A stretch of DNA of 64,000 nt from Ciona savignyi (lineage: Eukaryota > Chordata > Ascidiacea > Phlebobranchia > Cionidae). Positions within the stretch are counted from its first letter, which is position 1, and the number at the start of each line of letters is the position of its first letter. Under the pieces are notes generated by a model that searched no databases, had not been told where the DNA came from, and saw only the letters and a program-made list of their open reading frames with translations. This document shows, in pieces, positions 25,401-35,930 of this stretch. A program made the translations under genes and the position numbers. Location: NCBI GenBank assembly GCA_000149265.1, contig CH003381.1, positions 1,138,996 to 1,202,995 of the forward strand, read 5' to 3'.

Positions 25401-27825
25401 TATGTTCTTCTCCAAACAATTTTATTGATAAAGTATATCTTTTCTAAATGTACCTAGAGCAAAAAAAAGAACTACACCTGGAATCAGAAGCTAGGTAACA
25501 TGGCATAGCGGTGGTTATGGGTATAGAGGTTATAGAGAATATTATAGAGTTTTTATAGTTCTCATTGGTCTTGTTCTATAAAGTAATTTCGAGCAGGAAA
25601 AATTGTAAGACCATTTAAAATAACGTACCCGCCATTTTTCAATTTATGTAGATAACCCTGCATATCCAATCCTGACTCGATTTACCATTCGGTTTATTCG
25701 CTCGCAATTTTAACTAACATAATGTGACTGCACAGAGATTAAAGATGACCCCATAAATCAAATTGAATGACGAGTATGGTTTGTAACACAACCTTTGACA
25801 GTGGAAAATTATCTACCCAATGTTGAACTAATCTTATAGGAATATTAGCGAACTGTATGTAAAGCGGGCAAAGTTTTGTTGGGTAGACATGGCTGGATAA
25901 GTGTTTCATCTGTATCATTTTGGATGGGAATATGAAGTTGAATGATAGGTAACTATCTGATAACCTCGGTACACCAACCAGTTACTAAAGCCTGCAGTGT
26001 GGCATACAATTCTAAGATAGAATACACATTTATGTTTCATTCCAGAATGGAAAAACGCAATGGGTTTTTACACAATCGTCACATTTTCCTTACGCCCACC
26101 GTCAGGCTTCAGGAGCTCTTGTAGTGTATTATGTATGATAAGCAAGATTTTCATTTATATGGTAGAACTAGAACCCATTAATCCACTGGGTTTAGGCAAT
26201 TCACGGTACGTGCCTTGAGCAAGGACACAACCAACTAGCTAGCTAGTGACGTGTTACGAACCTACAACCCTTTGGCTGATAAGCGACGCACTGACCCACC
26301 AAGCTTATCGGTCAAACTCTCTTCTATTTTACACATTAACCATCTGGGTTTTAAAAGGCAAGGTACGATAAAATGCATTGCCCAAGGATACATTGGACTA
26401 GTTGGCACACAAATTATCCATAATACCCAAAAAAATATTTAACACTTTATCGACATATGTAAACTTAAAAAATGTTAAGCTGAATGAATTGCTATTCATA
26501 CTATCAACATGATTGATTCACACTAAGAAATTTTATTTTGTGTTTTGCAACCTTAAACTACAAAAAAAGACCATGTTCACATAATGCAGTCCAGCATATT
26601 GAGTTGTGGTGTTTAACTTAAACAATATAAAAAATTTACAAATAAGTTGAAGACAGATATATATGAATAATAAAAAAGCATCTTGGTATCAGACAAAAAA
26701 GACAATATAAGCTCTCATCTGTTGGTTCATCAGTATCCAGTACTACTACATAATTTTTTATCCAACTTTCATACTCATTTAAAATAGTAGGCCTATTCAA
26801 CCTTCATATTCAGGATTGTAAAAACAGTTAATTTATAATCAAGATGAAGTTGTTTGTACAAGGCTATCTCTGGCAGAATGCACTGTCACTTTTGTATAGC
26901 CAGTTAGCTATCCCATTTATGGTATCTAGTTAGTTAGTTAGTTTAGTTATTTTTTTTTAATTTATGCTGACATCACATTTTGACAAACTACAACAATATA
27001 TACAGTAATGCACAGTAATGTACAGCAAAGAATGCAGCGAAAGACCAAATAGTCACATAGTCAGCTGCACCCTTTGTGTTTAGTTAGATAAATAAATTTA
27101 AAAAAAAAAATAAAAAATAAATACTTTATAGTTGGTAAAAATTAAAAAAATCTAGTGAAAATCCAGTTGATCATAGTTGGTAGGAACGACTCGTTCTTAA
27201 TCATATAAGTCACACTGCACTTGCTCCACCAACCAAATTATCGATATTATTTACTTTTTACAACTTACAAAAAAAGGTTTTAACTTACAATAATTATTCA
27301 ATATGTAGGTTAACCCTAGCTGAGATACATTAAGGATAGGATATTTATGCATTATCTCTTTGAATGGAAAAACACAAGCGGGCAATCATCAAAGTATCTT
27401 GTGAATACTTAACGAAGAATTCTTATATAGGTAAACATGAGATTTGCTTGCACCCACCTTCGACTTAGCAAAGCCATTCCAGGGAGTTGTATATAACTAA
27501 GACGTTCCTTCGGTTTTAGCAGCACATATTAATGCAATAGATGCATGCAATGTTAACTAAGTGCCTTGTCGGAGAAGACAGCTAATTTACCTAGAACCAG
27601 TTTCAATCCTGTAACATTCGGCTGCAAGGCAACGCATTAACCCACATATCTATTTAGCTGGATAATAATATAATAATATTTATTCTACAATGATATTAAT
27701 AACCTACTTTTGGATCCAGAAGATGTAACGCCAGCAACTGACGAGCCTTTAGATTTTTGAGCACCTTTGGCTGAACTTGCAGTTGAGCTGGCAGTAGATT
27801 TTGTGTTTCTCTTTGATGATAGCAT
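4452..27825 (-). CDS. SPECC1L: Cytospin/SPECC1-like: coiled-coil protein with C-terminal calponin-homology domain
   Basis: Eighteen exons: 27825-27708, 23665-23480, 22688-22571, 22347-22170, 16546-16444, 15859-15713, 14971-14853, 14306-14163, 9551-9300, 9013-8855, 8310-8191, 7707-7513, 7126-6997, 6655-6450, 6184-5803, 5673-5396, 5018-4857, 4601-4452. All have GT/AG ends and matching phases, summing to 3147 nt (1048 aa; human SPECC1L is slightly longer). Residues 1-100 are Ser/Lys-rich. Long coiled coils cover about 285-725; [24 protein letters not shown] and LIKSFD are family signatures. A Ser/Pro linker follows, then the CH domain at about 930-1047 ([42 protein letters not shown] stop). The family links actin and microtubules and acts in adhesion and facial morphogenesis in vertebrates. 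The first exon is the least certain: it is weakly conserved, and another in-frame ATG lies at 27891. Confidence 0.96.
5019..5336. repeat. Tandem duplication in SPECC1L intron including a decayed splice acceptor
   Basis: About 150-160 bp starting gccgagagaa at 5021 is repeated from about 5174. Shared blocks include gaatgtacgagtc, tagttttgcagcaatggcga and cgcatgcattttc. The first copy ends in the functional acceptor of exon 5018-4857 (minus-strand CTCTCGGCAG). The second copy carries CTCTCGGCAA. Confidence 0.8.
6650..6985. repeat. Triplicated intron segment carrying copies of a SPECC1L splice acceptor
   Basis: Three diverged units of about 100-115 bp start at about 6650, 6765 and 6860. Each holds tctctgtgcaagaa followed by runs of A/T and gacgtgaatattc-like sequence. 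The plus-strand string is the reverse complement of CTTGCACAG, the 3' splice site of exon 6655-6450. The third unit also repeats the first six exon bases (AGACGC). Confidence 0.8.
8395..8699 (+). mobile_element. SINE, full-length, TATCC-repeat tail
   Basis: It reads from a tRNA-like head (ggtggtcaggcagttaagcg, then aaaggttgcaggtgcgaaac) through tccttgggcaaggcac and gcctgaacccagcagatt to the tail block ggataaacatgaatattc, ending in repeated TATCCTA. It lies in the SPECC1L intron between exons 9013-8855 and 8310-8191. It is the best plus-strand reference copy here, with a putative A box and a degenerate B box. Confidence 0.85.
9601..9975. repeat. 62-bp tandem repeat (minisatellite) in SPECC1L intron
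   Basis: About four units of 62 bp (tcagacccagtatagccatt, cattacacccaacataatta, ttagacccagtacattg) are nearly identical from about 9625 to 9850. They degrade to irregular agacccagta units up to about 9975. Each unit is itself about three diverged 20-bp sub-units around the core AGACCCAGTA. There is no unique spacer structure, so this is not a CRISPR array. From 9976 to about 13040 the intron is AT-rich with no gene or clear repeat that I can support. Confidence 0.85.
13047..13140 (+). mobile_element. SINE 3' fragment
   Basis: Only the tail half remains: gatgattgcccgtgtgataac, then ttttcccattcattggataaacacgaa. It is degenerate and sits in the large SPECC1L intron 9552-14162. Confidence 0.5.
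13884..14145 (+). mobile_element. SINE, internally deleted copy
   Basis: The head (gtgcgtcgcctttcagtcga) runs directly to ctagtcggttgtgtctttgg, having lost the middle of the head. It continues through the ggattctactaaattaacg block to ggggataaatacgaatatcc and a short TATCC tail at 14145, only 17 bp from the donor of exon 14306-14163. Confidence 0.75.
16253..16362 (-). mobile_element. Degenerate SINE head fragment
   Basis: Matches to the family blocks (caaggacacacccgaatagc, ttttgaacccatc, gcgttaagtatggactaaac) are recognisable but diverged. It lies between exons 16546-16444 and 15859-15713 of SPECC1L. Confidence 0.4.
19193..19426. mobile_element. Non-autonomous hAT-like element
   Basis: The left end CAGGGGTCGCCCAAC and the inverted right end (reverse complement AGGGGTCAGCAACC) match the usual hAT terminal form. 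Flanking octamers caatatac and acctatac match at 5 of 8 positions, so the target duplication is worn. It has no transposase frame. Confidence 0.6.
20437..20585. promoter_or_regulatory. Cluster of CRE-like TGACGT sites in SPECC1L intron
   Basis: TGACGTAA (20437), TGACGTAG (20533), TGACGTGC (20545) and reverse TTGACGTT (20578-20585) fall within 150 bp, with a further TGACGA near 20453. The density suggests an ATF/CREB-responsive enhancer or an internal promoter. This is motif counting by eye only. Confidence 0.25.
21419..21545. repeat. Minisatellite of about 28-30 bp
   Basis: Four to five diverged units of the form agtcttacattatctatgct plus actac occur in the SPECC1L intron. Confidence 0.75.
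22784..23045 (-). mobile_element. SINE with GGATA-repeat tail
   Basis: It starts with aggataggataggatattca (tail, read from the other strand), then accgaagttattgcag, aacccaccattccactaag and a tRNA-like head ending near gccacccttcggttgaag. It sits in the SPECC1L intron between 23480 and 22688. Confidence 0.8.
23266..23433 (-). mobile_element. Degenerate SINE fragment
   Basis: Diverged blocks (cgggtaatcatcagatac, caccgtcgggtttcc, aaccaattaatccactacg) are present. It ends about 50 bp from exon 23665-23480, in the same intron as the copy at 22784. Confidence 0.6.
26045..26316 (-). mobile_element. SINE copy
   Basis: Family blocks in order: cacccaccgtcaggcttc-like, gaacccattaatccactggg, gagcaaggacacaaccaact, tacgaacctacaaccctt, gacgcactgacccaccaag. 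Confidence 0.75.
27333..27662 (-). mobile_element. SINE copy with internal insertion
   Basis: It begins aggataggatatttatgc and ends gcaacgcattaacccac. About 45 extra bases (around 27406-27450) interrupt the cgtcagatcacctcgcgccc-equivalent block. It lies about 45 bp from the first SPECC1L exon. Confidence 0.7.
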
Positions 27826-28614
27826 ATTAGATACAGTTTTCCTATTACCATAAATATGCAGAAAGCAGTTGAAATGACTGTTTTCTACCATATGACAATT
27901 GACATAAAATAGGATAATTTAACACATGATAAATTCTACTTCAAGCAAAAACTGTTATGTGCACTGTCCTGAAACACTTTAATGCTGGTGGTTTATGTCA
28001 CAGACCTAAACTCATAAGTTTCCATTTTTATAAATATTAATAGCACTTTGTTCATCTAAACAGATTGATTAGCTTTAAGTAAAATAAACTTGCATAATGT
28101 TAAATCGCCATACAATCTAAGGACAAGATGTAAATAGCAAGAAACCTAATTGGGTTCGCTTGAGCAACAGACTCGAGTAATCATTTGTATGGCTGAACGG
28201 TTTCCTGATCAAAAACGCGAGACAGTCAAGTAAAAACAGGGCTTGGAATATATAATGCTTATTGTGTACTAGCTAATTTAATGTTGTAATGACAACCCTG
28301 ATTCTCAGAATGAACCGAGTTTGGTCTGTGTATTTTTAGAAACCCCTTTGTGACGTAACTGACTGACACTAAACCTTCGGATCGAGCATCTTACAAATGC
28401 AAAGTTATCATCGGAGAAAGTTAAGTGGGAAAACCCGAATTGACAATTTTTAACCGCTTTGGACAAATCGCTTGTCGCTGTATTGTTTTTTTCATCGATT
28501 TGCAGACGGATATCCTGGTTGGAATGACATAATTTATGCTTGCTTCACCTTCTGGGAATGCGCACTCAACCGTATTAAACCAACAAGGCGTTAATCAATT
28601 TTGTTGTTGTTTGT

Positions 28615-28772
28615 GGGTACCTCTAAAGTTTAATTTCAACATGATCGCTTCAAGGGCTTATTTCAACATGATCGCTTGGATGGCTTGGATCGCTTGAAGC
28701 GCTTAGATCGAGCGCTTGGAACCACAATCCTAACTCTGAAAGCGATTCTCTATTACCTAGACTAGAGGTACC
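28615..28772. mobile_element. GGTACCTCT foldback MITE, copy 1
   Basis: The left end GGGTACCTCT is mirrored by AGAGGTACC at the right end. The interior has repeated gatcgcttgg and gcgcttgga units with inverted partners. It has no coding capacity. Confidence 0.65.
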
Positions 28773-29335
28773 TTTTTCGCAGGTTATGGTGAGAAATTCA
28801 CGTTCTTGCGATATATGTACAGTTAGTGTTCCTTAAATGTTCATTAAGGGACACTATGTAGAGTGACATAGACTCTGGCGCAGTGTTTAGGCCTACATTT
28901 TAATACGGGGTATCTGGGATATGAAATCGCTAACCTACATTTGTAACATGTATTCAGACCAGAAGATGATACCCATTTGGGTTGAAAATTTCAGAAAAAA
29001 AATTGTGGCCTAGGCTATTTACCTTGAATGGCTTGCCGGCATGGGTTGTAACGAGTATTCACGTCCGAAGAAATTGTTCAATCGGGTTGTAACTTTTAAG
29101 AATGTTAGCTATCATGGTGCAAATGTTTATAAACAAATATATATATATATATGTGTTGATTAGTAGTCACGTGGTAATTCTCCAAACAAAATCACGCGAT
29201 AAAAGAGCTAAAGCCCATTAATTTTAGAATAAACTGTCACATTTAAATGTTATTAAAACAATCTTATAAACCAGCTCGACGTAAAACAGTTTTTTTACGA
29301 TTTCCGCACAAATCCATCATGAGTTGCTTATTAAG

Positions 29336-29520
29336 AGGATAGGATGTTCATCTTTATCCCCGTGAATGGGAAAACCTAGGGGGTTAACACACGGGCAATC
29401 GTCAGATCACCTCGCGCCCATCGTCGGGTTACCGGAGCTATTGCAGTGTGTTGTATATTATAGACACGTTCCTTCAATTTGGTAGAACCCATTAATCCGC
29501 TGGATTCTAATTGAATAAAA
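29336..29520 (-). mobile_element. SINE, head missing
   Basis: The tail side is well preserved (aggataggatgttcatc, gggggttaacacacgggc, cgggttaccggagctattgc, cattaatccgctgg). The sequence diverges after 29500. The foldback MITE at 29558 lies just beyond, so the head may have been lost or disrupted there. Confidence 0.75.
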
Positions 29521-29557
29521 TTAGCATGGATTGTCGATTAATGATATGCCTTGCAAC

Positions 29558-29818
29558 CGGTACCTCTAAAATACTACAGGATCACTTGGAGTGAATGGAG
29601 CGCATGGATCGCATGGAGCGCTTGGATCGGTTACTATACTTTGTAATTACAAAAGCCTAGGAGAAAACTTCTCTCCCTAAAATAAAGATTGTGATAGTAA
29701 TGTTAGGGCCGGGGTTAAAGTTAGTTTTGGGGTTGAGATTAGTGTTTGGGACCGGGTTAGAATATCTTTCCATAGCAATCTAAGCGACCCAAGCGATCCT
29801 GTAGTATTTAAAGGCACC
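29558..29818. mobile_element. GGTACCTCT foldback MITE, copy 2, with target duplication
   Basis: The terminal inverted repeats extend about 25 bp (left ggtacctctaaaatactaca, right the complement of ggtgcctttaaatactaca). CCTTGCAAC occurs on both sides (29549-29557 and 29819-29827), an 8-9 bp target duplication that marks real transposition. Confidence 0.8.
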
Positions 29819-30979
29819 CCTTGCAACTATGTTTTTGTTGTAGGGGATACCCCCAATTTCTAAAAGTTCAGGCTTCAGTGCGCGCGTATAGGTATAAATG
29901 ATGTGATGCATTTAGAGGGAATTCAGCGGATGTATTGTAATTATGCAGGAATCTGATAGAATATACTTTTTTTAAACTGAACATGAATAACAAATTTGGT
30001 TCGGTTATTTAGAGATGTTTCTGCTTAAAAAAAAACAAACAACGTGAGCCTTACGCTAGCGGCTAGAGCATTTATAAATACATAACGAGTATGTAGAGTG
30101 GGACCGGGTTTGCAGAACCCTATAACGTACAATTAAAATACATTTTACCAATAGTTGTGGACTGTGGTTGCGGTTGGCAATGTCGAATTAAATGTTATAT
30201 ACGCAATAAACTACACAAATACCGGTACTTCATACAAATTAAAATTTTAAGCTTTACTTAACTTGCCATATTAAAGATGGGGCGAGTTTTCTCGTGACCT
30301 TAAAATAACCTGTATAATTACAAAAGTAATTTTGGACCAATACGATGATTTCTGGTTAAAAACTACTTAAAGCACCCATATATACACTACAGTATGTTTT
30401 AACTTTTTGGGTCAACAACCATACTTAGTGTAGACTCTATTTTTGTTTCTGCAAGCAAAAACTAATGGGTCTTTGAGTTACCATACAATATTGGTATCCA
30501 TTTTTTTAAAGGACAATGTTATATACAGCCTGATTACAATAAAAAAATACACACTATGCATCTGTTGGTACTTAGCAACGTTTAGATTGTTATGTCTATT
30601 CTGAAGGGTGGAAAAGTCATGTTTAAGGAATTATACATAGTTATCGTCTTCGCTCCCAAAGTCCAGTTTCCATTTACATTATGTAGTACCACATTATATA
30701 TTTAGGACTTCATTTCCTATTTTTAGTTTAACCCAATAATCCATCGAGTTAAGGTGATATTTTATTATTTTAAAATAAATATGTCCGTGTTTGGAATATA
30801 GTTTAATTGTTATTTAAACTCTTCGTACATTTTCCAGCACCAGTAATGTTTCGAATCGGAATAAGTTTAGTATTGTACTACCCAATTGTATTATTTCAGT
30901 AATAACAATAAACAAAATAATATAACGTTCACAGTCTGTAGCAATTTGATTACCCATTTTTAACAAATTTGTTGTAAAT

Positions 30980-33900
30980 ATGTCATTACTCTGCTTTGGA
31001 GTGCTCGTATTTTCTATTTTAACTTCATCCTCTCATGCCAAAAGAAGCCAGTTAATTCAATTAAGAGATGAGAATTGGCAAGATTGTTTAACTGGTGAAT
31101 GGTTAATTAAATTGTAAGTTCCAACTTTGTGTTACTAAATTGTAGTTTGCTAACTGGTCACTCCTAGTCATATCTACGATGTTTTGATTTTGAGGCATGT
31201 CCTTGTTATTACACAGTATTAGAAGTACAGGAATGCATGTTAAATTACTACCCGTGTCTGGTGACAACTTACTGTTTTAAAAAATAAGCCTACCTTGTCA
31301 TATCCTTTAGCAACAAAAACAATTTAGTTTACTTTTTATCAAAAAAAATTCTGGCTTGTTTCGTGCGCCTTAGACACATTTAATATCTTGTTTAAATCGG
31401 CCATATTTCCTATTTGATGGACCTGTGAATAACTGTTCGAACTTCATAAAGTTTATGATGCAACTTTAGTATTCTTTAACTTTTAAATTATTGAACATTG
31501 ATGTTTTTAGAAATTGAACTTTATCTCAAATTTTCTCTACCATCATAGTTATGCACCTTGGTGCCCAGCATGCAAAGATAACGAACCACAATTTGAAGAA
31601 TTTTCAACCTGGAGTGATGACCTGGGGATTAAAGTTGCAACAGTTGATATTACAGAGGAACTTGGTAATTAGATGCATCCTAGAATATTTATTGATTCTG
31701 TAGAAATATTTTTAATATTTGGTAGTGATTCCACTTGCGGTTAGAGAATCATTGGATCGACGTGTACCGGTATATTTTAACTTACCACATGCACTTGCCA
31801 ACATAGGAAAATACATAATTAACAAAATAAATCAGTCAAAAAGCGACAACTAATCAGGAATTCAAAAAGAACACAACGTCTAAAATAAATGTAACTCAAG
31901 AAAAAGGCACAGTGGGCGAGAAGCAACCTAAGACGCTACACCTTTGGCTTATACAACGTTTTGTCATAACAACTGAAGCCTTATTATATTAGTTTATATA
32001 TATAATAATTTTAATAGTGCATTATATATAATCCACAGGTCTAAGTGGACGATTTATGGTAACTGCTCTGCCAACTTTCTACCAGTAAGTTTTTTGTTTT
32101 GTTCTACTTAGTGCAGAGTGACTCCTAACTTGGTCAATGTCCATCTAAAATTTTGAAACTTTCTATATACCTATATATATTTTTAAACAAATAAAATTTA
32201 AATCTTTGTATGTAAGCCCATTCCTTAATATACTAAAACAGAATCTTTTAGTTGCTTGCTTAACTCTTTCCCTCCCAACTCGCCATATATGGCGAGTTGG
32301 TGGTAAAACATGGTATCCCGTCTGTCCATAAATGGATACAAATCTAAAAAACGATTTCTCCGCAATGCGTAATGGTAGAGACCTCAGCTATGGCTCATTC
32401 GATCAAGGAAACCCTATATTTTATTCTCTGTGATTATCGTGAAGAAATATTAAAAATGCGAGGAGTGATAGCCTTTCTTTTTCAAGGCTTCGCCTCTTAT
32501 TTCTATCGATTTTACACGAATTTACACGTGACTAACTCAGCCAATAGGAGTCGTGTTAACTTGCAGAGAAGCTCTTTTTGTCAAGCAAGTCTTTCTTTAC
32601 ATTCTCTGTAAATTACGTGCCGTTGAGATAAAAAGGAGAGCGTTGGTGACGTTTTCGCCACGGGCGGTTACGCCGCGTGTTCACCAAAGCATGAACCCGG
32701 CTGTGCCTGCTGAGAGCGTCCTGCTGAGAGCTCGAATTTCAATTACAAATAGTAAAAAAACTACTGAAGATAAAAATACAGTTCGAATTTTCCTGAGTAC
32801 AAAAACTATTAGACAATCTACATTCCAATTTTCATATCATTTGGGCATTCCAATAATAAGTGAGTATTTCGTTTGTCAGTGCACCTCAAATTTTTCAAAG
32901 TCGAGCAGAATTTTCTTTGCATAAAAAGTGGTGTTCACTAAAGTTTACATAATATATTCTTTATTAGAGATAGATTTTAGATGTGCAGCTTGTTTAAAAG
33001 AGGGATAAATTATCTTTCCAACCATACTAAATATTAAATCATAGCATAAACTTTAGAAAAACTGTGCTAATTTGAAAATGACTAAAAATTGTAAAAAACA
33101 CTGCGGGACAGCATGTTTGAATTAATGCATTTGGCCGGGAGTGAAAGAGTTAAAATTAGTATGCAAGGTGGAAATTGTAAAATGTGATCATCTTAATTAA
33201 ATACCTCCACATTTCACAGCCGATAACTGGGTACTTATCATTGTGGTCTTTCTTGCGGAATATAGTCGACTTTAAGTACAACGTGAAAAGTACCTTAACT
33301 GTCTTCAGTAAATTATTTCTTTAAACTTAATATGTATATATAAATATCACATTTTATAAATTATGTGATTACTCAGGTCTATAATCTTAACATGAAAAAT
33401 ATGTCTTATTCCAACTTTATATTGTTTATTCCGATGGCAATAGACTTATGTTGTTTGTAATTTTAAATTATTTAATTTTAATCCCCCTTTTTTTGAAAAG
33501 ATCTATAAAAAATAAGAAATTTAAGTCCCATTTGGATTGTTTACTTTATTCACTCATTTGCATACAAAATTTCTTCTCAAATAATTTTAAATATTGTCGT
33601 GTGGCGTCACAGTGCAATTGATGGGGAGTTTCGTCGCTACAACGGTGATCGATCTTCTGATAGTATGCACACTTATATTGAACAAAAAACCTGGCAGAAT
33701 CATGAAATTATATCGTGGATGAGGCATCCTGATAGCTTCGGGTAGGTCTGCTCTCTACTACTGGTACAGCCGTGCATTTCTGCAATTACTGTCCAGTGTT
33801 AAATCCTTTGTCTTTTCTTAACCATTTCTGTCATATCCTGTGTAAGCATTTGTCTTATCCACTGAATAAACGTTTCGTTGACTTTACATTTTGAACTACT

Positions 33901-35533
33901 CTTGAACTTACAAAAAAAACTTTTATATTGTTATTTGAATCTGAAAAATAATGTGTTTTGTTTAATGAAATATTTCCAGCACTATTTATTCATTCCAGCA
34001 CTATTATTACTGAAAATACAAAATATATCTATACCCACTTTGAAATAAAAATAATATATTAGTACTAACTCATATTTTTCCACAATAAGCACTTAGTTAT
34101 GTTAAATTTCAACCTTGGTTTTTGAATGAACATCCCTTCATTATGCAGGGCATCCTTAACAATACTGGTTGGGGATGTTTGTTCATTGCGTCCTTCCTGC
34201 AGATTTCCATAAAGTGACATTACCATACAAACATAAAAATCACCAACTCACTACTTCGCTGCAAAGAGCATTTAATTTCAAAATTATCGTCAAAAGGTGG
34301 TCAGATATTCCCAATCATGAGGATATACATACAGTAACATATACGGACCTAGCAGAATCCGCTTTAACTCGCTGTTATAACATTATTTTTTCTCAGAATG
34401 ACGTTAATGTCCTGGTTGTTTAAAACTTCTGTCATTATGAAGGTGAGCCCTTTATACTGTTCTTTAAGATAAACTAAGTAGAATTTGAGACATAAGGTGT
34501 AGGCTAGTTTGTTACATTCCAAAGACATATGTAAATGCATTTATAAAAAAAACGTTTCTAATAGTGATTAAGAATTAATAAAATGTATGTGTATTATAAA
34601 CTGGTGATACATTTTAACAGAATATCCATGAATCGTTGATGGAAGATTATGGTTTATCACTGTGGATGTCTTATGCTGTGTTTGGTATTGGAACCGTTAT
34701 AACTGGTCTTGTACTTGGATTTGTAAGTGCTGAACATCTGGTGGTTGTTTATGTATCAGGCTACAATTCACTTGCAATAAAAGAATTGTTAAATATATGT
34801 TGCTTATTTTGATTGTTCCTCTAATTCATTTGGTGGACTATATTATTGATTTGTATACCCGACATGGTGTAACAACCATCCACATTCCAGATACTGGTTT
34901 GTATCGTAGATGTGGTGTTTCCCCAACAACAAAGACCAAACAAATCTGCACCTGCCAGGCCAAAAGGTCGGTCATTTTACCCATATTTTTTTAGTATAAA
35001 TAACTAAAATATAAACTGCAAAGATGAGAATACATTATACACATTTGTGTTTGTTTCCCAGAAGTGAGAAAGGAATCAGGAGATGGTGATGGGAGAAAGA
35101 TGGAGGATTACGATTCCCAGGTTGTAAAGAAGAATTTTCCATTTAAAAAGATTAGGATAGGATATTCATGTTTATCCCCGTGAATGGGAAAACCAAGGGG
35201 GTTATCACACAGGCAATCGTCATATCACCTCGTGCCCACCGCTGGGTTACCATAAAGTGCCTTGCCCAAGAACACAACCGACTTGCTAGCGACCAGTTTT
35301 GCACCTGCAACCTTTCGATTGAAAGGCAACGCACTTAACCGCTAGACCAACCAGCCGGACAAATTGAATCAGGCCTTGAATCTCAGAGTGATGAACAAGA
35401 TTGGGAAACGATCAAGGACAAGGAGATCCAAGGAAGTGATGGAACTGAACTTTATAGAAGGAAACCAACCGCAGATAAGGAGATACCGGTTGAGCAGGAT
35501 ATTTCAACAAGAAAGGGAGGGAAAGATGATTGA
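30980..35533 (+). CDS. TMX1: Thioredoxin-related transmembrane protein 1 (CPAC active site)
   Basis: Nine exons: 30980-31113, 31549-31664, 32039-32084, 33613-33741, 34397-34442, 34621-34722, 34891-34966, 35062-35120, 35387-35533. Phases match throughout, giving 284 aa (human TMX1 280). A signal peptide covers about residues 1-20. The thioredoxin-like domain carries FYAPWCPAC at 45-53; CPAC is the TMX1 redox centre. LPTFYHAIDGEFRRYNG is the cis-proline region. One membrane span lies at about 173-201, then an acidic/basic tail. TMX1 is an ER type I membrane oxidoreductase acting on membrane-bound clients. Known family facts are separate from what is seen: the motif, order and length. Oddity: a SINE splits the tail coding sequence, and the last intron (35121-35386, donor CAG/gttgta) is my best solution. 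Without splicing, translation would stop at 35183. Confidence 0.93.
32264..33149. mobile_element. piggyBac-like non-autonomous element, TTAA-flanked
   Basis: TTAA lies on both sides (32260-32263, 33150-33153). The ends CTCTTTCCCTCCC and, inverted, CTCTTTCACTCCC match at 12 of 13 bases. Next to the left end is a perfect 26-bp palindrome (32275-32300) centred on CATATATG. Open frames inside (32372-32611, 32553-32924) resemble no transposase. It is nested in TMX1 intron 3. Confidence 0.75.
35155..35360 (-). mobile_element. SINE inside the TMX1 tail coding region
   Basis: It begins aggataggatattcatg and ends accaaccagccggac. About 70 bases of the centre are deleted: the cgctgggttaccat block joins straight to aaagtgccttgcccaag. 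The head (gcacctgcaacctttcgatt, gcacttaaccgctagacc) is intact. Confidence 0.85.
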
Positions 35534-35840
35534 AGATGTTAATCCTGCGATATTTCAACCAATTCATCCAACAATGTGCACAACCACTATTTACTACAAC
35601 TGCTCCGAAAAAAACTATTTAATAATGCTGCTGTTTTGGATTTTATTTTAGTTTTTCATTGTTTGTTCCAAATATAAAGTGCTAAAGTTTAAGAACTTAT
35701 TTGTTGGTTATCTTGGTAATGGAAAATTTTTATCTTGTTGCTGAAAGGCCACACACTGATTAGTTCTACCACAGTCACTTTTTTTATTAACAACCCATTC
35801 TAACAGAACTCCTAAACCAAATTCGCTACACAGTTACAGC

Positions 35841-35852
35841 TTTATTAATAAA
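35841..35852. promoter_or_regulatory. Palindromic poly(A) signal shared by TMX1 and XRN2
   Basis: TTTATTAATAAA reads the same on both strands and gives AATAAA to each. It is about 310 bases after the TMX1 stop and about 80 bases after the XRN2 stop. Another plus-strand AATAAA lies at 35866-35871. Confidence 0.5.
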
Positions 35853-35930
35853 GTTGGCATTTCTCAATAAAAGTTAAAATCGAAACTAAAATTTCATAAT
35901 TAGTGAGGATTTCGTCTGTGCAGAAAACTC

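Larger units (their letters stand above)
23666..27707. other. First SPECC1L intron; repeats only
   Basis: This 4-kb AT-rich intron has two SINE copies (26045-26316, 27333-27662). An AT-rich stretch at 26925-27120 ends in an A-rich tail and may be another retroposon. No coding exon is visible. Confidence 0.6.
27826..30979. other. Divergent intergenic region SPECC1L / TMX1
   Basis: These 3.15 kb separate the two start codons and should hold both promoters. I see two foldback MITEs, a SINE and a TATATA run near 29140. No coding region or clear promoter motif can be supported. Confidence 0.6.

Noticed and set aside
32372..32924. Two overlapping plus-strand frames as a gene
   Set aside because: They lie wholly inside the piggyBac-like element and do not resemble a transposase or the host gene.
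34169..34423. Plus-strand frame of 84 codons as a TMX1 exon
   Set aside because: Its frame does not join the TMX1 phases. The correct exon is 34397-34442 in another frame.
35364..35651. 95-codon frame after the TMX1 SINE as the true C-terminus
   Set aside because: It is a different frame from the acidic tail that joins in phase to the preceding exon and ends at 35533.
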